Assembly: GCF_963675165.1 (NCBI RefSeq)
Contig: NC_087382.1
Span: 6,744,315-6,808,314, forward strand
DNA from: Halichondria panicea
Taxonomy: Eukaryota; Porifera; Demospongiae; Suberitida; Halichondriidae
Length of the DNA: 64,000 nucleotides
Direction: 5' to 3'
The position numbers and the translations under genes are program-made. Of this stretch, positions 12,031 to 24,069 are shown in pieces (position 1 is the first letter of the stretch; each line of letters starts with the position of its first letter). The notes under the pieces were generated by a model. That model was not told the origin of the DNA and did no database searches. It saw nothing but the letters and a program-made list of their open reading frames with translations.

Positions 12031-12141
12031 TTCTCTATAATCTGTCTCACACGGCAATCTGACTAGTTTTCAGATTAGCCTTCAGCTGTCCACTCATCCT
12101 GTTTTTTTTTTTTGTAATTACCTGTATTATTATTATTATTA

Positions 12142-12862
12142 AGATAGACACGTCACTTACATTCTAGCCAATAGACTAGCGTTTCTCCTCACTGGTGTTA
12201 AGGATGGCTCAGCCACATGGCATCATATCTTTGTGATTGTGATATATTAATGGATGAAATTTAGTAGGAATGTAGTTTTGTACGAAATGTACACGTTTAA
12301 AATGTTTGGAGGTCATGTGACCTTCAGCGATGTCGTTACAGTGTGATTAAGAATAAGAAGATAAAGGAAGATTAGAAACAAGTGTAGCCACACCACCAAA
12401 TTTTTTTATGAAGTACAACTCAGTTTTACCATTTTTGTGGTGCCTGGTGCCCGGAATCAGGAAAACTGTCGCATTTTCTATTTAATGCCCTCTACTTAAA
12501 TATGCGTATTTCAATTTTCCGCTTCACCGAAAATGATAGACATCATATCCGGGCGCCATAAAAATGGTAAAATTGAGTTGCACTTCACAAAAAAATTTGG
12601 GGGTGTGGCTGCACTTGTTTGTATTCCGGAAATTGTAAAGTTGTAATTTCACTGTAGCTCCACCCCTGAAAGATCCTTAACAACACTGAGTCAGGCCCCC
12701 CAGGCCCCCCAGGGGGAACCATCAATATAAATGTTATCCACGAAGTTTCCTGGGCCCTCCATGATGTGATCACCCATCCAATCAGGCCTGCTACTACTAA
12801 GCACAATGGCAGTGATACCAGTACTAAATTAGATACCAGTACTAAATTAAAGGAGGAAAGTA
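12142..12862 (-). mobile_element. Family A copy 2, second piece (split by a MITE)
   Basis: 12142-12187 (AAGATAGACAC... CTTACATTCTAGCC) and 12691-12862 (TCAGGCCCCCC... GTACTAAATTAAAGGAGG) are consecutive parts of reverse-complemented copy 1. They are separated by the 503-bp element at 12188-12690. The match ends at GGAGGAAAG; the rest may be at 25000-25519. Confidence 0.75.
12188..12690. mobile_element. MITE of the CTCAG-terminus family, TSD TC
   Basis: The left terminus CTCACTGGTGTTAAGGAT is mirrored by the right terminus GATCCTTAACAACACTGAG. It is flanked by TC on both sides, and family A sequence is continuous across the empty site. Termini and 2-bp TSD resemble the elements at 34030-44936 and 56745-57279. 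Non-coding. Confidence 0.7.
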
Positions 12863-13372
12863 GGGTCAACAGAAGCCATACCAAGTCCGATCACCATAGG
12901 TTAGCAATTAAAAATTTGCTTAAAATTTCATGTGAAATTTGTGTTTATATAAATTCAATATCAATCTCAAAAGTGAACATACATTATAATAAATAATAAA
13001 TACAATTACAATTAATTCATTCTATGGTACAAGAGGCCAGGGGATGAGGTACTCCTGGGTATCTTGGATAGTAGTGACAGTGAGTAGGACTTCTCAGACC
13101 CATAAGATGGTGGTGGTACCATGGCAGATAGTAGTGACGATTGTTTCACAGACCTGCATGAGGAAGAAAGAGTATTACCAACCAAGCAGATCAACTCTAG
13201 AATCAATGGTTCTTACACACAAGTAGCACAGAACCTGACAAACACCAGCCAACAAGCCAGCCATAAAGAATTGAATTTTATATGTAACCTATGTAACCTT
13301 TGGGGTGGTGCCTAAAAGATCAAAAGATTATCAATACACACACTAAATTGAATAATAACATTCAGCCACATA
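12863..13372. other. No gene recognised
   Basis: AT-rich sequence. A small ORF with an acidic start (ATG at 13121, MADSSDDCFTDLHEEERV) resembles transposase N-termini but has no supporting context. Confidence 0.35.
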
Positions 13373-13570
13373 CCGTTAGCGCGAAATTTTCGAGGCACTT
13401 ATATTTCGTGGATTGGCCGCACAATGTTCGCGGAATGACTGCTTACCGGAAGCCACGCCTTTAAATATTTGCATGATAGCAGGTAATTTTTCGTAGACTT
13501 AATTTTCGTGTAGAATTCTAACCCACGAAATCCGCGAAAATTAAGCCCCCGAAAATTTCGCACCATACGG
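13373..13570. mobile_element. Tc1/mariner-type MITE (198 bp, TA TSD)
   Basis: The left end CCGTTAGCGCGAAATTTTCG and the right end CGAAAATTTCGCACCATACGG are inverted, and each is flanked by TA. Mobilisation by a Tc1/mariner transposase is an inference from the TA site. Confidence 0.8.
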
Positions 13571-13920
13571 TAATTATAACAGACAGCACACTAAAAATTG
13601 GGTAGATACATGTAACACAGCACTAACTCACAAGCCAACAAACCTAAAGAAGTATACTGAGAACATGAGAACAGCCATACACAAAGTACAGTACATCTCA
13701 TACAAGGCAAACTTACATGTAATGGCACTGCAATTTTATGATCCTACAACAAACTGGGAGTTCATGCATAACAAGATTCATAACTTGGGCACAGAAGAAT
13801 TACAATGCATATCACAGGCAAACACACAAGCCAACTAATGACAAATTACAGGGGCGTACACAGGGTGGTGCTTAGGTATGGAGGGCCGTTCGTGACAAAA
13901 ATGGGTACTACATGTACATG

Positions 13921-14110
13921 TCGATTTCAAAACGCGAGTAGGAAAGACGCGTTCTCTAACGCGTATAGGGAACACAACACGTTTTGCCTACACACGTCTA
14001 GTAGACGCGTGTTGCCTACACACGTCTAGTAAACACGTATAATTATGCTACACACGTCTAGTAACCGCGTGCTAGGAAACGCGTGTTGCCTACACACGTC
14101 TTATAGCTAC
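13921..14110. repeat. Left subterminal array of the HECT transposon
   Basis: Units of the type CCTACACACGTCTAGTAGAC with ACGCGTGTTG repeat three to four times, preceded by CGCGAGTAGG/GCGTATAGGG units shared with the right end. CpG-containing ACGCGT motifs stand out against the AT-rich background. Probably transposase-binding sites (inference). Confidence 0.75.
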
Positions 14111-14260
14111 GTTGCCTAGTGCCTACACAAGTTTAGTTGAAAAACCACATAGAGTTGCATGACCATGTGCTAATCACATGACCATACTTGTATAGTCACG
14201 TGACATTTGTGAGCCATGTGGTATTAATTATTTTTTGGAAACTGATAATAGCTGTTTAGT

Positions 14261-17200
14261 ATGTCTCAAGACACTGATCAAAAGAAAGTTGATGAGGCTG
14301 TTCGGCTTCTAGTGTCCTTGCAAAAGGACAGTGTAGCAGGCCCTTCAAGGTCAAGAACAAATTAACCATCTGGGCACAATGGTGAGTTCAACTACCATTA
14401 CTTTATACATTCTAATTACAGCACCACAAAAAATAATTTTACACTTGTGCTCATTGAAAAAAGAATTAAATATCGAAGTTGGTGCTTCAATTAGAGCGGC
14501 GCATAGTAAAAGAGCAAGTTTGGACACTTTCTACATGGTAGTTTAGTAGAGAAGCTATAGGATCTGTAGGTACAGCTTTATATAATGGCTACTGAAAATT
14601 AAGCAGCGTTACCAGGTTCTTGCATCACCCCTAGCATCACCCCTAAGTTATTTATTCACTGTATTTATGACTGCAATCCATGTATCTTCCTATAATAATT
14701 GTTGCCTCCTCTATTTAAATCATTGTAATTCTAATTAGCTTAGCACCAGAAAATAATAATTCAGAACAGAAAAAGAATTATAATAAAAATTATTATTTCT
14801 AGGTTGGTGCGGTAATACGATAAAACCTCAATTTAAGGCGACACAAAGTAGAGTTTTACGTAAAACTCTACACAAAAAAATTAATTTATATGGTGCTATA
14901 ATTATGGGCAAAATGTTCAAGTGTCGCATATTTAGAGGGTCGCCTTAAATCGAGGTTTTACGTAACCACCCCCACCCTGTACTGTTTCTATAGGTACGTA
15001 GTGAGCAAAAGTAGCTTTTTGACAGATGCTGTAGTTATGTGTTTGATAATTATTTTGTTCACCCCAATAGATAAAGTTGTGTTGGAGCTTCAAGAAAAAG
15101 CTGTCCAGGCGCTGAAGAGTCTGAAGAGTCTCAAGAGTGTTAAGGAAGAGCAGCGCTTCAACTTCTCACCTTATATGAAAGATAGCAGGAAACGCTCGGC
15201 TCTGTGTGGAAGTTCTAGCACCCCCAAAAAGCCCAAGAAGAGTGTGAGCTGGACACATATATTTTTTTGTCTTGCGAAATGTGACCAAGCCAAAGTTCCT
15301 GGAACCATGTGGGAACGCGAACAGCTTCTAGATGCTGGGTTAGGCGAGCAAAAATTGACCTTCAATGATTTGGAATGCACTGCAGAAGAGTACAAAAAAG
15401 TGCTAGTTCGCCATTTTCCGAAACTTAGTGATTCGGGCGGATATGAGTTGATGCGTTGCTGTCCCAACAGTCGCAATCTGGAATGTATTTCCTCAACTGA
15501 TTTGAAATCACCTCAATCTACACAAGAACGCGTTGGCAGATCAAAGGTTTATGTTCGCCCTATTCAAAGAGATCTCGATGTGACACCACTTGAGAATGAA
15601 GAAAGTCTAGAAAGCAAGGTGAGAAAAGTCAGTATTGTCTTTGTAACTTTTCAATTTGGGTATAGGTACTGGAGAAATGCCTAACTTGTGGCAAATGTGT
15701 TAACTTGTCTAACCTGAGACAACATGTGGCTGGATGCAAGGGAAGCCCGTGAGTTTAATTATTTTTATTGTCTTTGAGCAAAGCGAGTCCGTACCTAGTC
15801 TTCACGTTGCAATTCTGTCTGTATGTATATATGTCATGGACCGGCACGATAATTTAGTTCAGACTACTCGGTTATTTGTTGTTTTATAGCTGTGCGCCCA
15901 GTTCTTTTGGCATAATGAGTTGGAATCATAGATCTATAACAATTCGCGCACGCTCGCCCATCACAATGCTGTATATTCTCTTAGTAATACTTATTCTGGT
16001 TCAGGATTGTTTATGGTGGCGGGGATGGCCCACTGTCAGTACATTCATCTGGAAGGTACATGTATTTGTTACCCAAAATACATCTTCAGTTGATGGTCTG
16101 CACATTCACTGTTTTGTGTTTGCTATTAATTTTGTCCTCAGTGAAACTGAAAGTGAAGGAGGATTGCCATACGTATTCATACGTATTCATACCAGGACTG
16201 AAAGGGAAAAATCCAAGGTTAATGTGTTATATTTTGACTCGTCAGTAATTTAAAATGTAACTTCCATGTAGGGACGGCGAAGGTCAAAGTACATCTGGAT
16301 ACCAGTAAGTTGTGACTGTATTATAGCTGTGAACCCATTCTCTAACTATGAATGATGCATTTACACTATACTATGCAATTGTAGAAACTACCTTTCTTTG
16401 TTGGACGAGCCATCAAGCGATCTTTCGGAAGATGATGCTGACCTGCAAGCAGCAATTTCTGCAAGCCTACAACATAAAACGACATTGACGTTACCTGATG
16501 AGTAAGTGCATTTATAATAATAAAAATATACCCTATGTTGAATTCTGGTAGGCTTGTTGCTGAGAGTATTGAAAAGATTTTGAAGGATCACTCTACCAAA
16601 CACATTTCAAGTGACCTGTCATCTCAAATAACTGTAAGAAGAACGCACATTTGGGAAGACTCCCTGAGATTATTTCGCCGGATTGATGCTAGCAAAACGC
16701 TAAGAGTTACCTTTCTAGGAGAAGCAGGAGTGGATGATGGAGGGCCACGTCGAGAGTACCTCAGGCTGAGGCTGTTGATGTCAGCGATCAACAATCAGGG
16801 TCATTTGTTAACTGGTCCACCTTCTAGCAAAGTACCACTACACAATACCCTAGCATTGAGTAACGGTTGCTTCTACAAAATCGGTGTCTTCATTGTGCTG
16901 TCACTTTCGCAAGGAGGGCCTGGGCCTACATTTTTCTCATCTTGCGTTGTAGACTATCTGTTTGGAGGAACAGCAGCTGTTAAAGCATGCATTGATGACA
17001 TCCCAGACAAGGAGGTTTGTGAGAAGTTGCATAAGGTAATATTTTTGTCATTAATAAAATAGTTTTAAAACATGTTAAACCCATGCAGCTTGAGAGTGCT
17101 TCTACCAACGAAGAGTTGCAAGATCTTCTTAATAGCGAGCAATTTTCTTTCCGCTTTGATTGCGGAGTGTGTCAGCCGGCATCCTCCATTAACATCAACG

Positions 17201-17866
17201 ACAAGCAACACCTTGTTTCAAGCATTGCACTACACTACTGCATCTATGCATGTAAAGCTGAACTGGATGAAATCAGACGTGGCTTAGTCTCCCTTGGGTT
17301 TGTAGGCCTGATGACCCAGTATCCGTGCTTGATGTCTCTCTTTAAAGCCAGTTCACAAAAGCTCACAAAAGCTTACAGCTGATATTTTGCAGAATATGTT
17401 TTCACATACATTTAGCCTCGCTGGCTCAAATTCCCGTGCCAAAGAGCAACAAATTATGATGCATATTCTGGAGCTACTGCATGATGTCGAAGGTATGTAT
17501 GGTATAATAATTATGGTACGGGTTTTTGTATTATACATGCATAGCAATAATTAAGAATTTTATGCATGCGTGCATGCAGATGGGAAGTGAGAAGTCGATG
17601 TTTTGGACGATGGTAATCGTGAGATTATTCCAATTTCCTTGGAGGATATCCTCGTTTTTGCGACTGGTGCAGCAAGTGTTCCTCCTATGGGGTTTTCAGA
17701 ACGGCCTCGCATTGTTTTTAAAGAAGACAGTGCAAGTGATCTTCCAACTGCCAGCACATGCTCTAACACATTGTATGTTCCTACAGTGCACCACAATAGT
17801 TACGATAAGTTTAAATACAAATTTGTTTTTGGTGTTACTGGTGCTGTTGGCTTTGGAACAGTGTAA
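14261..17866 (+). pseudogene. HECT E3 ubiquitin-ligase-like protein encoded by the transposon (zinc finger, UIM, HECT)
   Basis: Likely exons: 14261-14380 (uncertain), about 15070-15617, 15666-15748, 16273-16305, 16386-16501, 16551-17036, 17089-17505 and 17580-17866, all with GT/AG borders. Order of features: a conserved SWTHIFFCLAKC region; YVRPIQRDLDVTPL; a C2HC finger (KCLTCGKCVNLSNLRQHVAGC); a ubiquitin-interacting motif (DDADLQAAISASLQ); and a HECT domain from ITVRRTHIWEDSLR and FLGEAGVDDGGPRREYL to the catalytic-cysteine region LPTASTCSNTLYVP (Cys codon 17759-17761) and GFGTV at the C-terminus. It resembles the G2E3-like HECT genes abundant in sponges, corals and fish. HECT enzymes form a ubiquitin thioester on that cysteine. 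Breaks: a 10-bp duplication at 17353-17372 and an in-frame TGA early in the last exon; otherwise well preserved. Confidence 0.8.
14812..14965. mobile_element. Small MITE in the first intron of the HECT gene
   Basis: TAAAACCTCAATTTAAGGCG on the left is inverted on the right as CGCCTTAAATCGAGGTTTTA. About 154 bp; the ends resemble Tc1/mariner-type MITEs. Exact borders uncertain. Confidence 0.65.
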
Positions 17867-18222
17867 ACTGATAATCGAATCGAACTGAGAATCAAATTGA
17901 ACTGAGAATATGAAGTTGATCCCGCAAGAACATAATTATATAACTATTAGAAGTTGTGATGCGGACGTAATCATTTATTTGTTTTAATTATTGGCTTTTA
18001 TAACTATTGCCTTTAAGTATTATTATTCTGATGCTAATTTTAATGATGCTTGGGTCAAATTAAAGTACTGCTTGCTAATAATAGGCATGGACTATGTAGA
18101 TATAATAATAATTATTGTGAAATGATACAAATTAAATCCCTAATAAAAAATTATACATAATAATAACTGTGCATGCAATGGAGACTGACCGCATAAGCCA
18201 TAACAATCCATAACTAAATAAT
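17867..18222. other. Convergent intergenic spacer between HECT and transposase genes
   Basis: About 350 bp of AT-rich sequence with AATAAT/AATAAA-like motifs that could serve as polyadenylation signals for the two convergent genes. No ORF. Confidence 0.5.
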
Positions 18223-21200
18223 TTACATGTAAGAGAATGTATTCACAAACGCACGAACAAGTACATATTTTTGATCAATGTTGCTCATAATTATGTATAC
18301 TGTGTCTGGAGAAATTTCTCTTTGTAAGACTTCGTACAAACATTGAGGTAAATGATTATTGACCGCTGTTACTGTAACTTGATCCACTGACTGGGAAGTA
18401 GGTGCAGGCCCAGTCCAGTCTACACCATACCACTGCAATTCTTCCTATAGAAAATGCTTGTAGTAATATACTGCAATCTGATTGGTCACTGAGAGGTCCA
18501 TTATTTCACTTATAGACCTGTCACTGTCAGAGGTCTTCTAATTAGGTCTATTACTGATTAGCCTACAGGCTATGGAGGGTGATTAGTGCCAAAATGTTTG
18601 AATGGATACCCAAATAATGTGAATCCCAAATGTAATTTCTTAGTACCCTGAAAATCAAATTTGTTGGTGCAAAGTTTAAAGTGTAAAGTTACTTGTGCTT
18701 TATTAAGAATACTTTGTGGATACTGAATGGTGCATACTGAATGGTGCATAGAGAATTAAAAGGTCTTGCCCCCATGCATGCAGACTACATCAATTTGTTC
18801 AGTGATTGTCTTATCATGCATGTTCAATGCACATGTTACATATTTTGTCCATGGAGCACTGCAGCCACAAGTTATCTGTACACTCTCTGCAGTTGGGCAA
18901 CGTGGCTATCTACATGTACCTCCAAAAAATCAATACTTCTGCCATCTCTATAAACACATAGCTAAGTCACTGACGACTCTTTCAGTGCATGCATGCATGG
19001 CGTAGGATGGCAGGGCTCTAGTTTTTTGAATGCAAAAAAAGTACGCTTACATCAGGGGCGTAGCTACCATTGTTTCCTGGTTGCCCAGAAACCCCCCCAG
19101 GAGCTGCTGAGAAAATTGGGCAGGGCTCCCCAATAATTGAAAATCAAGCAGCCCTGCCCATCTTTTCATGCACGTGGCTGCAAATCATGTAGAGATAGCA
19201 CCGTGAATCGTTTCACTTTGGCTAGCTTTGTCTCAGCTGGCTAGCTAGCTACCTCAAACAAAGAAGACCAAGACTTAAGTTCTAGTATCAATCCTGCATG
19301 CTCCAGTATTCTCAGACTCAGCTCTAAGCACAACTTTATTCGATATTCAGGAAGGACAAGTTTAGAACAATCTCAGCCACATGAAACCTCTCAGGTAAAT
19401 GTAATGGTGCTCAGCTAGACTAACAATACACAATTGACACCTGCCTTTTAGAATGTCTATAGCTAGCTAGACTAGCTAGTCTAGCTAGCTTATCACAAAC
19501 ATGTAAAAAAAGTCATTACAAACAATTAGCAGTAGGTGTAACCAGTAGGTGTGCCCCAATCAAGAGGGTGTGGTACCGGAAGTGGGCGTGGCTAAAATTT
19601 CCCGGCGCTACTGCGCCGCTGGTTTTTCAAAGGAAACCCCTATGTCAAAAGTCTGGCTACGCCCCTGTACATCTACATATAGTGCAGCTTGATGATCTCT
19701 ACTTAATAGCGTATAAAGAGATGGGGAGGCTCCAGCCCCCCCCATTCCTACGCCACTGTCTTTGTAAAAAGAATTGATGCACCATCCATGAAGTATTCTT
19801 ATTCTTATCAATTAAAGCATAAATGCTTTACACTTCCAATTTTGCACCGCTGATTTGATTTTTAACTTAAAATAATTATTTGGGTACATACTTAGAAATT
19901 ACATTCGGGTATTGGCAAAATTATTTAGGTGCCTCGGGCCTTTGGGTCTCAAACCCACCTTGGACTCAGCATATAACTATAGAAGTATAGATGTATAAGC
20001 ATACTCACTTGGTTTATAGGGTCCATCAAACTTTGTATAACAGCCTGTTCTGCAGTGGTACACATTCCTAAAACCCATAATTGATGTGGTGTCTTGTTTC
20101 GTTCAGTGCTAAGAGGATGATGTTTCCAAGAGTTACTAAATTCGTACATCTGCCGATTCAGTAAGGGTATGGCACAATAATGTAGGGAAAACAGTAGGGA
20201 AAACAGGTCATTGTCAATATTGAGTAGCCCTGCATTTTCCAGTTCACAGAATAAAGTATAGAAAGATGCTATGCACCCCAGAATGTTTCAATCCTTTGAT
20301 TGTGGACGCTTCTGCCAGTAATCATGCTTCCTCTTCCTGGTCCTCTACATGGATGATTGAGCATATACTCTGAAATGCCAACATTTTCACCACCCTTGTC
20401 ACTTCTCACCCTTGATGGCAATCCATATGTATCGACACCCTCAAGAAAAGACGATAACACTGTTGTGGCTCTGTTGTTGTTGGCAGCTTTTAGGTATACA
20501 ATAAGTCTTGAATACCTGTCGATTCCTCCATGGATAACAATCTTCCAGTTTATTAGTTTATGATATCCATCAACATGCCATAGACTGTTCGGGCCTATCA
20601 CTGAATATTGGCGCCGATGTAAGGTTTTCCGAAGCCTATTCGCTACTCCAGTGGGATCCACACGAATAAGGCTGTCCCTTGCTCTTTGTCTTGGTATCCG
20701 AATATGAAGTGATCGTAAGTGGCCAATAAGAATTCTGTAACCACTCATTGGATGGCACTGAACAAACTCTGACACAATAACATCTAGGTCGATATCACTA
20801 ACAATAGAATGAAGAGAATTTGCTAATCCAAATTCTTGAATACGTCTATAAATAGTTCGTGGTGAGCACTGTAGCATCTTTGAAATATCCTGTACAGAAA
20901 AATGGCTATTCAACAGCTGTATAAGCTGATCTTCAGTTATTACCATCTTAGGCCTACCTCTACGGCTATCTCTGTCTCGGTTTCTAGCCAGCACCCTCTC
21001 AAGCCAACTTTCCAACTGTTCAATAATGTCAGACAAATGAGCAATGACGATTCTCACGGCTTGTGCCAACCTTGAGGCACCATTTAACAAAATAACCCCT
21101 TCCAGCAATACACAGTATGTTGTTAGCGACTCACAAGCTATCAGTAAACCCTCTAGCACATCTTCTTCTTGGAAATTAGCAACATAAAACTGATGCAAAA

Positions 21201-21228
21201 TGAAATGTCTTCTAAAATGGCAACACAT
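18223..21228 (-). pseudogene. Integrase-type DDE transposase (IS3EU-like)
   Basis: Main exon 21228 to about 20007. Residues 95-140 form a helix-turn-helix ([20 protein letters not shown]). The rve-like catalytic core shows D220 (WHVDGYHKL), D277 (RSDKGGEN) and E314 (NQRIETFW), with 36 residues between the second Asp and the Glu. Just after the Glu the frame ends (TAG near 20270), but the next 250 bases read on in another frame (ELENAGLLNIDNDLFSLL... NSWKHHPLSTERNKTPHQLW), so a small deletion or indel broke the gene. A GTGAGT donor near 20006 pairs with an acceptor at 18443, giving a last exon (EELQWYGVDWTGPAPT... FVNTF) to 18223. It would cut and join the ends at 13877 and 21850. The superfamily name is from memory. 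Confidence 0.8.
19053..19667. mobile_element. hAT-like MITE in the transposase intron
   Basis: The termini CAGGGGCGTAGC and GCTACGCCCCTG are the classic hAT-MITE inverted ends. A second CATGGCGTAGGA/TCCTACGCCACTG pair at 18996 and 19757 suggests an outer related element. The 8-bp TSD expected for hAT is not clean. Non-coding. Confidence 0.6.
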
Positions 21229-21396
21229 AGGTCAATATGTTGAGAGTTTCTGCTTCTGCCATGTTTTCTATGTACCTCTATAATTAATTATGCCACTGTA
21301 AATACTTAGTGGAAACCACGCCCCTTTCTTTGGGAAATAGGACTGTAAGAAAGGGGTGTGGTTTCCGTTTGTGGTTTCCGTTTATGTACAACCTCT

Positions 21397-21790
21397 AGAC
21401 GCGTGTAGCCTATATAGCCTATACGTGTTTAGAAAACGCGTGTAGCCTATACGTAACGCGTGTAGCCTATACGTAACGCGTGTAGCCTATACGTGTTTAG
21501 AAAACGCGTGTAGCCTATACGTGTTTAGAAAACGCGTGTAGCCTATACGTGTTTAGAAAACGCGTGTAGGCAAAAGTAGCTAGACGTGCGTAGGCAACAC
21601 GTGTTTCCTATATAGACGTGTTCTCTGAACGTGTTTTCCCTACTCGCGTTCCCTATACGCGTTCTCGTGTCTTCCCTACTCGCGTTCCCTATACGCGTTC
21701 TCTGAACGTGTCTTCCCTACTCGCGTTCCCTATACGCGTCTTCCCTACTCGCGTTCCCTATACGCGTTCTCTGAACGTGTCTTCCCTACT
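21397..21790. repeat. Right subterminal arrays of the HECT transposon
   Basis: Two consecutive arrays. The first has about five 28-bp units containing ACGCGTGTAGCCTATACGTG and TTTAGAAA. The second has CTTCCCTACTCGCG / TTCCCTATACGCG / TTCTCTGAACGTG units. The second array is the inverted counterpart of sequence at the left end, and the right side is much expanded compared with the left. Confidence 0.85.
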
Positions 21791-21856
21791 TGCGTTTTGA
21801 AATCAACATGTACATGTAGTACCCATTTTTGTCACAAATGGCCCTCCATACTTAGG

Positions 21857-22972
21857 GTGCTCCAGCACCCCCATCCAGGCTCTGGTGCTCTAGCACCCTA
21901 TCCAGACTCAGAGAAGCTCAGGTAGATAGTTCAACCATCACTGGCTGGCTAGAAGGAAGCTACACTTACTGCAGCTATCTACAGCTTAATAGTGATAGTT
22001 ACAATAAGTGAAATCCAGCTAGCTAGCCTAAAAAACTTACTTTTCTTCCATCCTTTAATACTGGGATATCCAATAAAGAGTGGGGAGGGGCTCAATAATA
22101 AGGCTAGGTAGCAGGAAGTGGTTTGCTGTATCAAACATGCCTCACAACATGCAGCACAACAAGGTTCTTGGATCCAGGTACATGAGGTACATGAATGTAT
22201 AGTATAATTATATAATTAAGCCTACATGTATGTACAATAAATTATAATAATAATCAATGTTTGCAATGTAAACTACAAAGTCTCTTTTCCTCAACATCAA
22301 GGTACGTACTGGTGGTCATACTTTGTACGCTGCCTGTCACCTCCTGGTAAGCTGATCAATCTTTTAGTGGCCTGAAAAGAAAAGAATCAAGACTGTCGTC
22401 AGATCAAGCAAAGGAACGAACAAAGGAACAAACGTTTATCATCACTTAATAACTTCTACATTTACACAGAGACTAGACATGACATGATTGCATTGACATT
22501 TGACATACCTTAAGAAGAGTGCCATCCCAGGCGAATTGAGCTTCTGGTCGTAAACATTCTTGACTTGCTGATGGCACTGTCAGTACTGTGGCTGTGCACC
22601 ATCTAGAAAACAGTGGGCGTTGCCGACAAAACGGGCGTGGTCTAAATTTTGCGGCGCGCAATGAGCACCCCCATTGACTGAATCCCCCTGAATTATGACC
22701 TAATCCTAGCATAACACAATTTGGGAAGAAAATGTCCTTACACAAGTAAACAGTACACTCATAAGCCCAACAAGCCTTTGCTTTCCCCTGAAAAGGTCAA
22801 AACATTTTTATGCAATCAACCTCTGTACATGTACTGTACATGTACACAGTGAGTGAGCCTAATGTAATTGAGTAGTAGCCTAATTGAATTGTAACCTTGG
22901 AAGCAAGCAGAAACTTCACACAAGCCTAGGCATAAGAATTAACTGTAAATTGTTAGCAGTATAAAGTATCAT
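21857..22972. other. No gene confirmed; possible minus-strand exon
   Basis: Includes AGCACCC repeats (21857-21900) and AATAAA at 22073. A minus-strand stretch (22508-22605) has a TTCTAG|ATG acceptor and an AAG|GTATGT donor but no recognised domain. Confidence 0.35.
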
Positions 22973-22981
22973 GCCACAGGC

Positions 22982-24061
22982 TAGCCTCGATCCCAGGCCG
23001 AGTTTTCGCTTTTATAACGGTTAGGCGAACAACTGGGCCTGGTACTAGTTGTCTGCGCATGCGTCAAATTTTCATTGTATATTTGTGGTCGGCAAAAATA
23101 TTTAATAAATCAATAATGGAAATTTGTACACAGAAAATGCAGAGTGAGTACACAAAAGATGCACATAGGGAGCTGCTTCACAAAGGCCTGGGGAGTTGCC
23201 AGTTGTGCTGCAGCACAATTACAGTGACCCAGTGACCCAGGGCAACTTCAGGATGATTGAATGCCTTCAAATTACGTTTCAAAAAGATTTAGCAGGCTGC
23301 TGGACTTCTCTGATTCTAGGCCCCAACTCGTAACTCATTGCTTGAGAAAACGTAGATTCTCTTGATGTCTCTGAGCTACCCAGCAACGCTCGAATGAGCA
23401 GGTCATACTGTGAGTATAGGACAATATTAAAAGAAACCAAAGACGGTTAAACCCTTACCTCAAACTGTCCAGTCTCGTCCGTTAGTATAGCCAAGAGGAG
23501 CACTGTTGGGATAGCTGGATATTAGCCATTGCTCCTGTACAGAGAAGTAGACATTTTAAATACGTGTAGATCTATACATATTAAATTTCTCGGTTATAGT
23601 GTCATTGTCGACGAGCTGATGATGGCAGCACCAAGTTCTCTAGCTCACACTCTTCACTTAATCCACCATATTAATGATGAAACTATAGTCTACCTACATT
23701 CTTGCCAAACATGAACAAGACTTGATAGCATAGCCGGCCATAGGGCCCACACAAAAATATCTGACCTTAACAAGCTTGACAAAGCTTTATACCTCTTCCC
23801 TTGTTGTTCAGTCTTCAGAATAAGCTTCAGAGAAGAGAGAAGCTTCAGCTAAGAGCCATTCCAATCGATTCCAATAATGATAAAACGGGAACTGACTTCT
23901 AGTACACGATAGTACACGAATATAAATGTCACGAAAGTGAACGAGAATATCCATTCGTCAGAATCTGACGAACGACTGACGCATGCGCAGACAACTAGTA
24001 CCAGGCCCAGTTGTTCGCCTAACCGTTATAAAAGCGAAAACTCGGCCTGGGATCGAGGCTA
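22982..24061. mobile_element. Mutator-like MITE, 1,080 bp, about 86-bp TIRs and 9-bp TSD
   Basis: Near-perfect inverted repeats of about 86 bp run from TAGCCTCGATCCCAGGCCG to CTGCGCATGCGTCA at both ends. The flanks are an exact 9-bp direct repeat, GCCACAGGC (22973-22981 and 24062-24070). Long TIRs plus a 9-bp TSD fit Mutator-like elements. The only ORF (23529-23714) has no motif. The same terminus occurs at 6639. Near-identity of the arms suggests recent activity. Confidence 0.9.
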
Positions 24062-24069
24062 GCCACAGG

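Larger units (their letters stand above)
8172..12141 (+). mobile_element. CR1-like non-LTR retrotransposon (LINE), degenerate
   Basis: It sits inside a family A copy whose sequence continues across both junctions. It holds an ORF1, an AP-endonuclease, reverse transcriptase pieces and a C-terminal domain, and ends with an ATT-type microsatellite (12128-12141) rather than poly(A), as CR1 elements do. It contains an inserted MITE at 11243-11684. The region 8172-8540 may be 5' UTR. Confidence 0.75.
13877..21850. mobile_element. 8 kb DNA transposon carrying a HECT-ligase gene and an integrase-type transposase
   Basis: The two ends are inverted over at least 70 bp with few mismatches (TATGGAGGGCC, GTGACAAAAATGGGTACTAC, ATGTACATGT). 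They are flanked by an exact 6-bp direct repeat, CTTAGG (13871-13876 and 21851-21856), so the boundaries are well defined. Inside are subterminal ACGCGT-rich arrays, a multi-exon HECT gene on + and a DDE transposase on -, in convergent orientation. The transposase resembles the eukaryotic IS3-like (IS3EU) group as I remember it, and a 6-bp TSD would suit that. Two smaller MITEs lie in introns. Confidence 0.85.

Noticed and set aside
15876..16253. 125-residue plus ORF in the HECT gene
   Set aside because: It lies in an intron between well-bordered exons and has no similarity to the expected protein order.
22473..22745. Minus-strand 90-residue ORF with splice-like borders
   Set aside because: No domain, low-complexity composition and no neighbouring exons.
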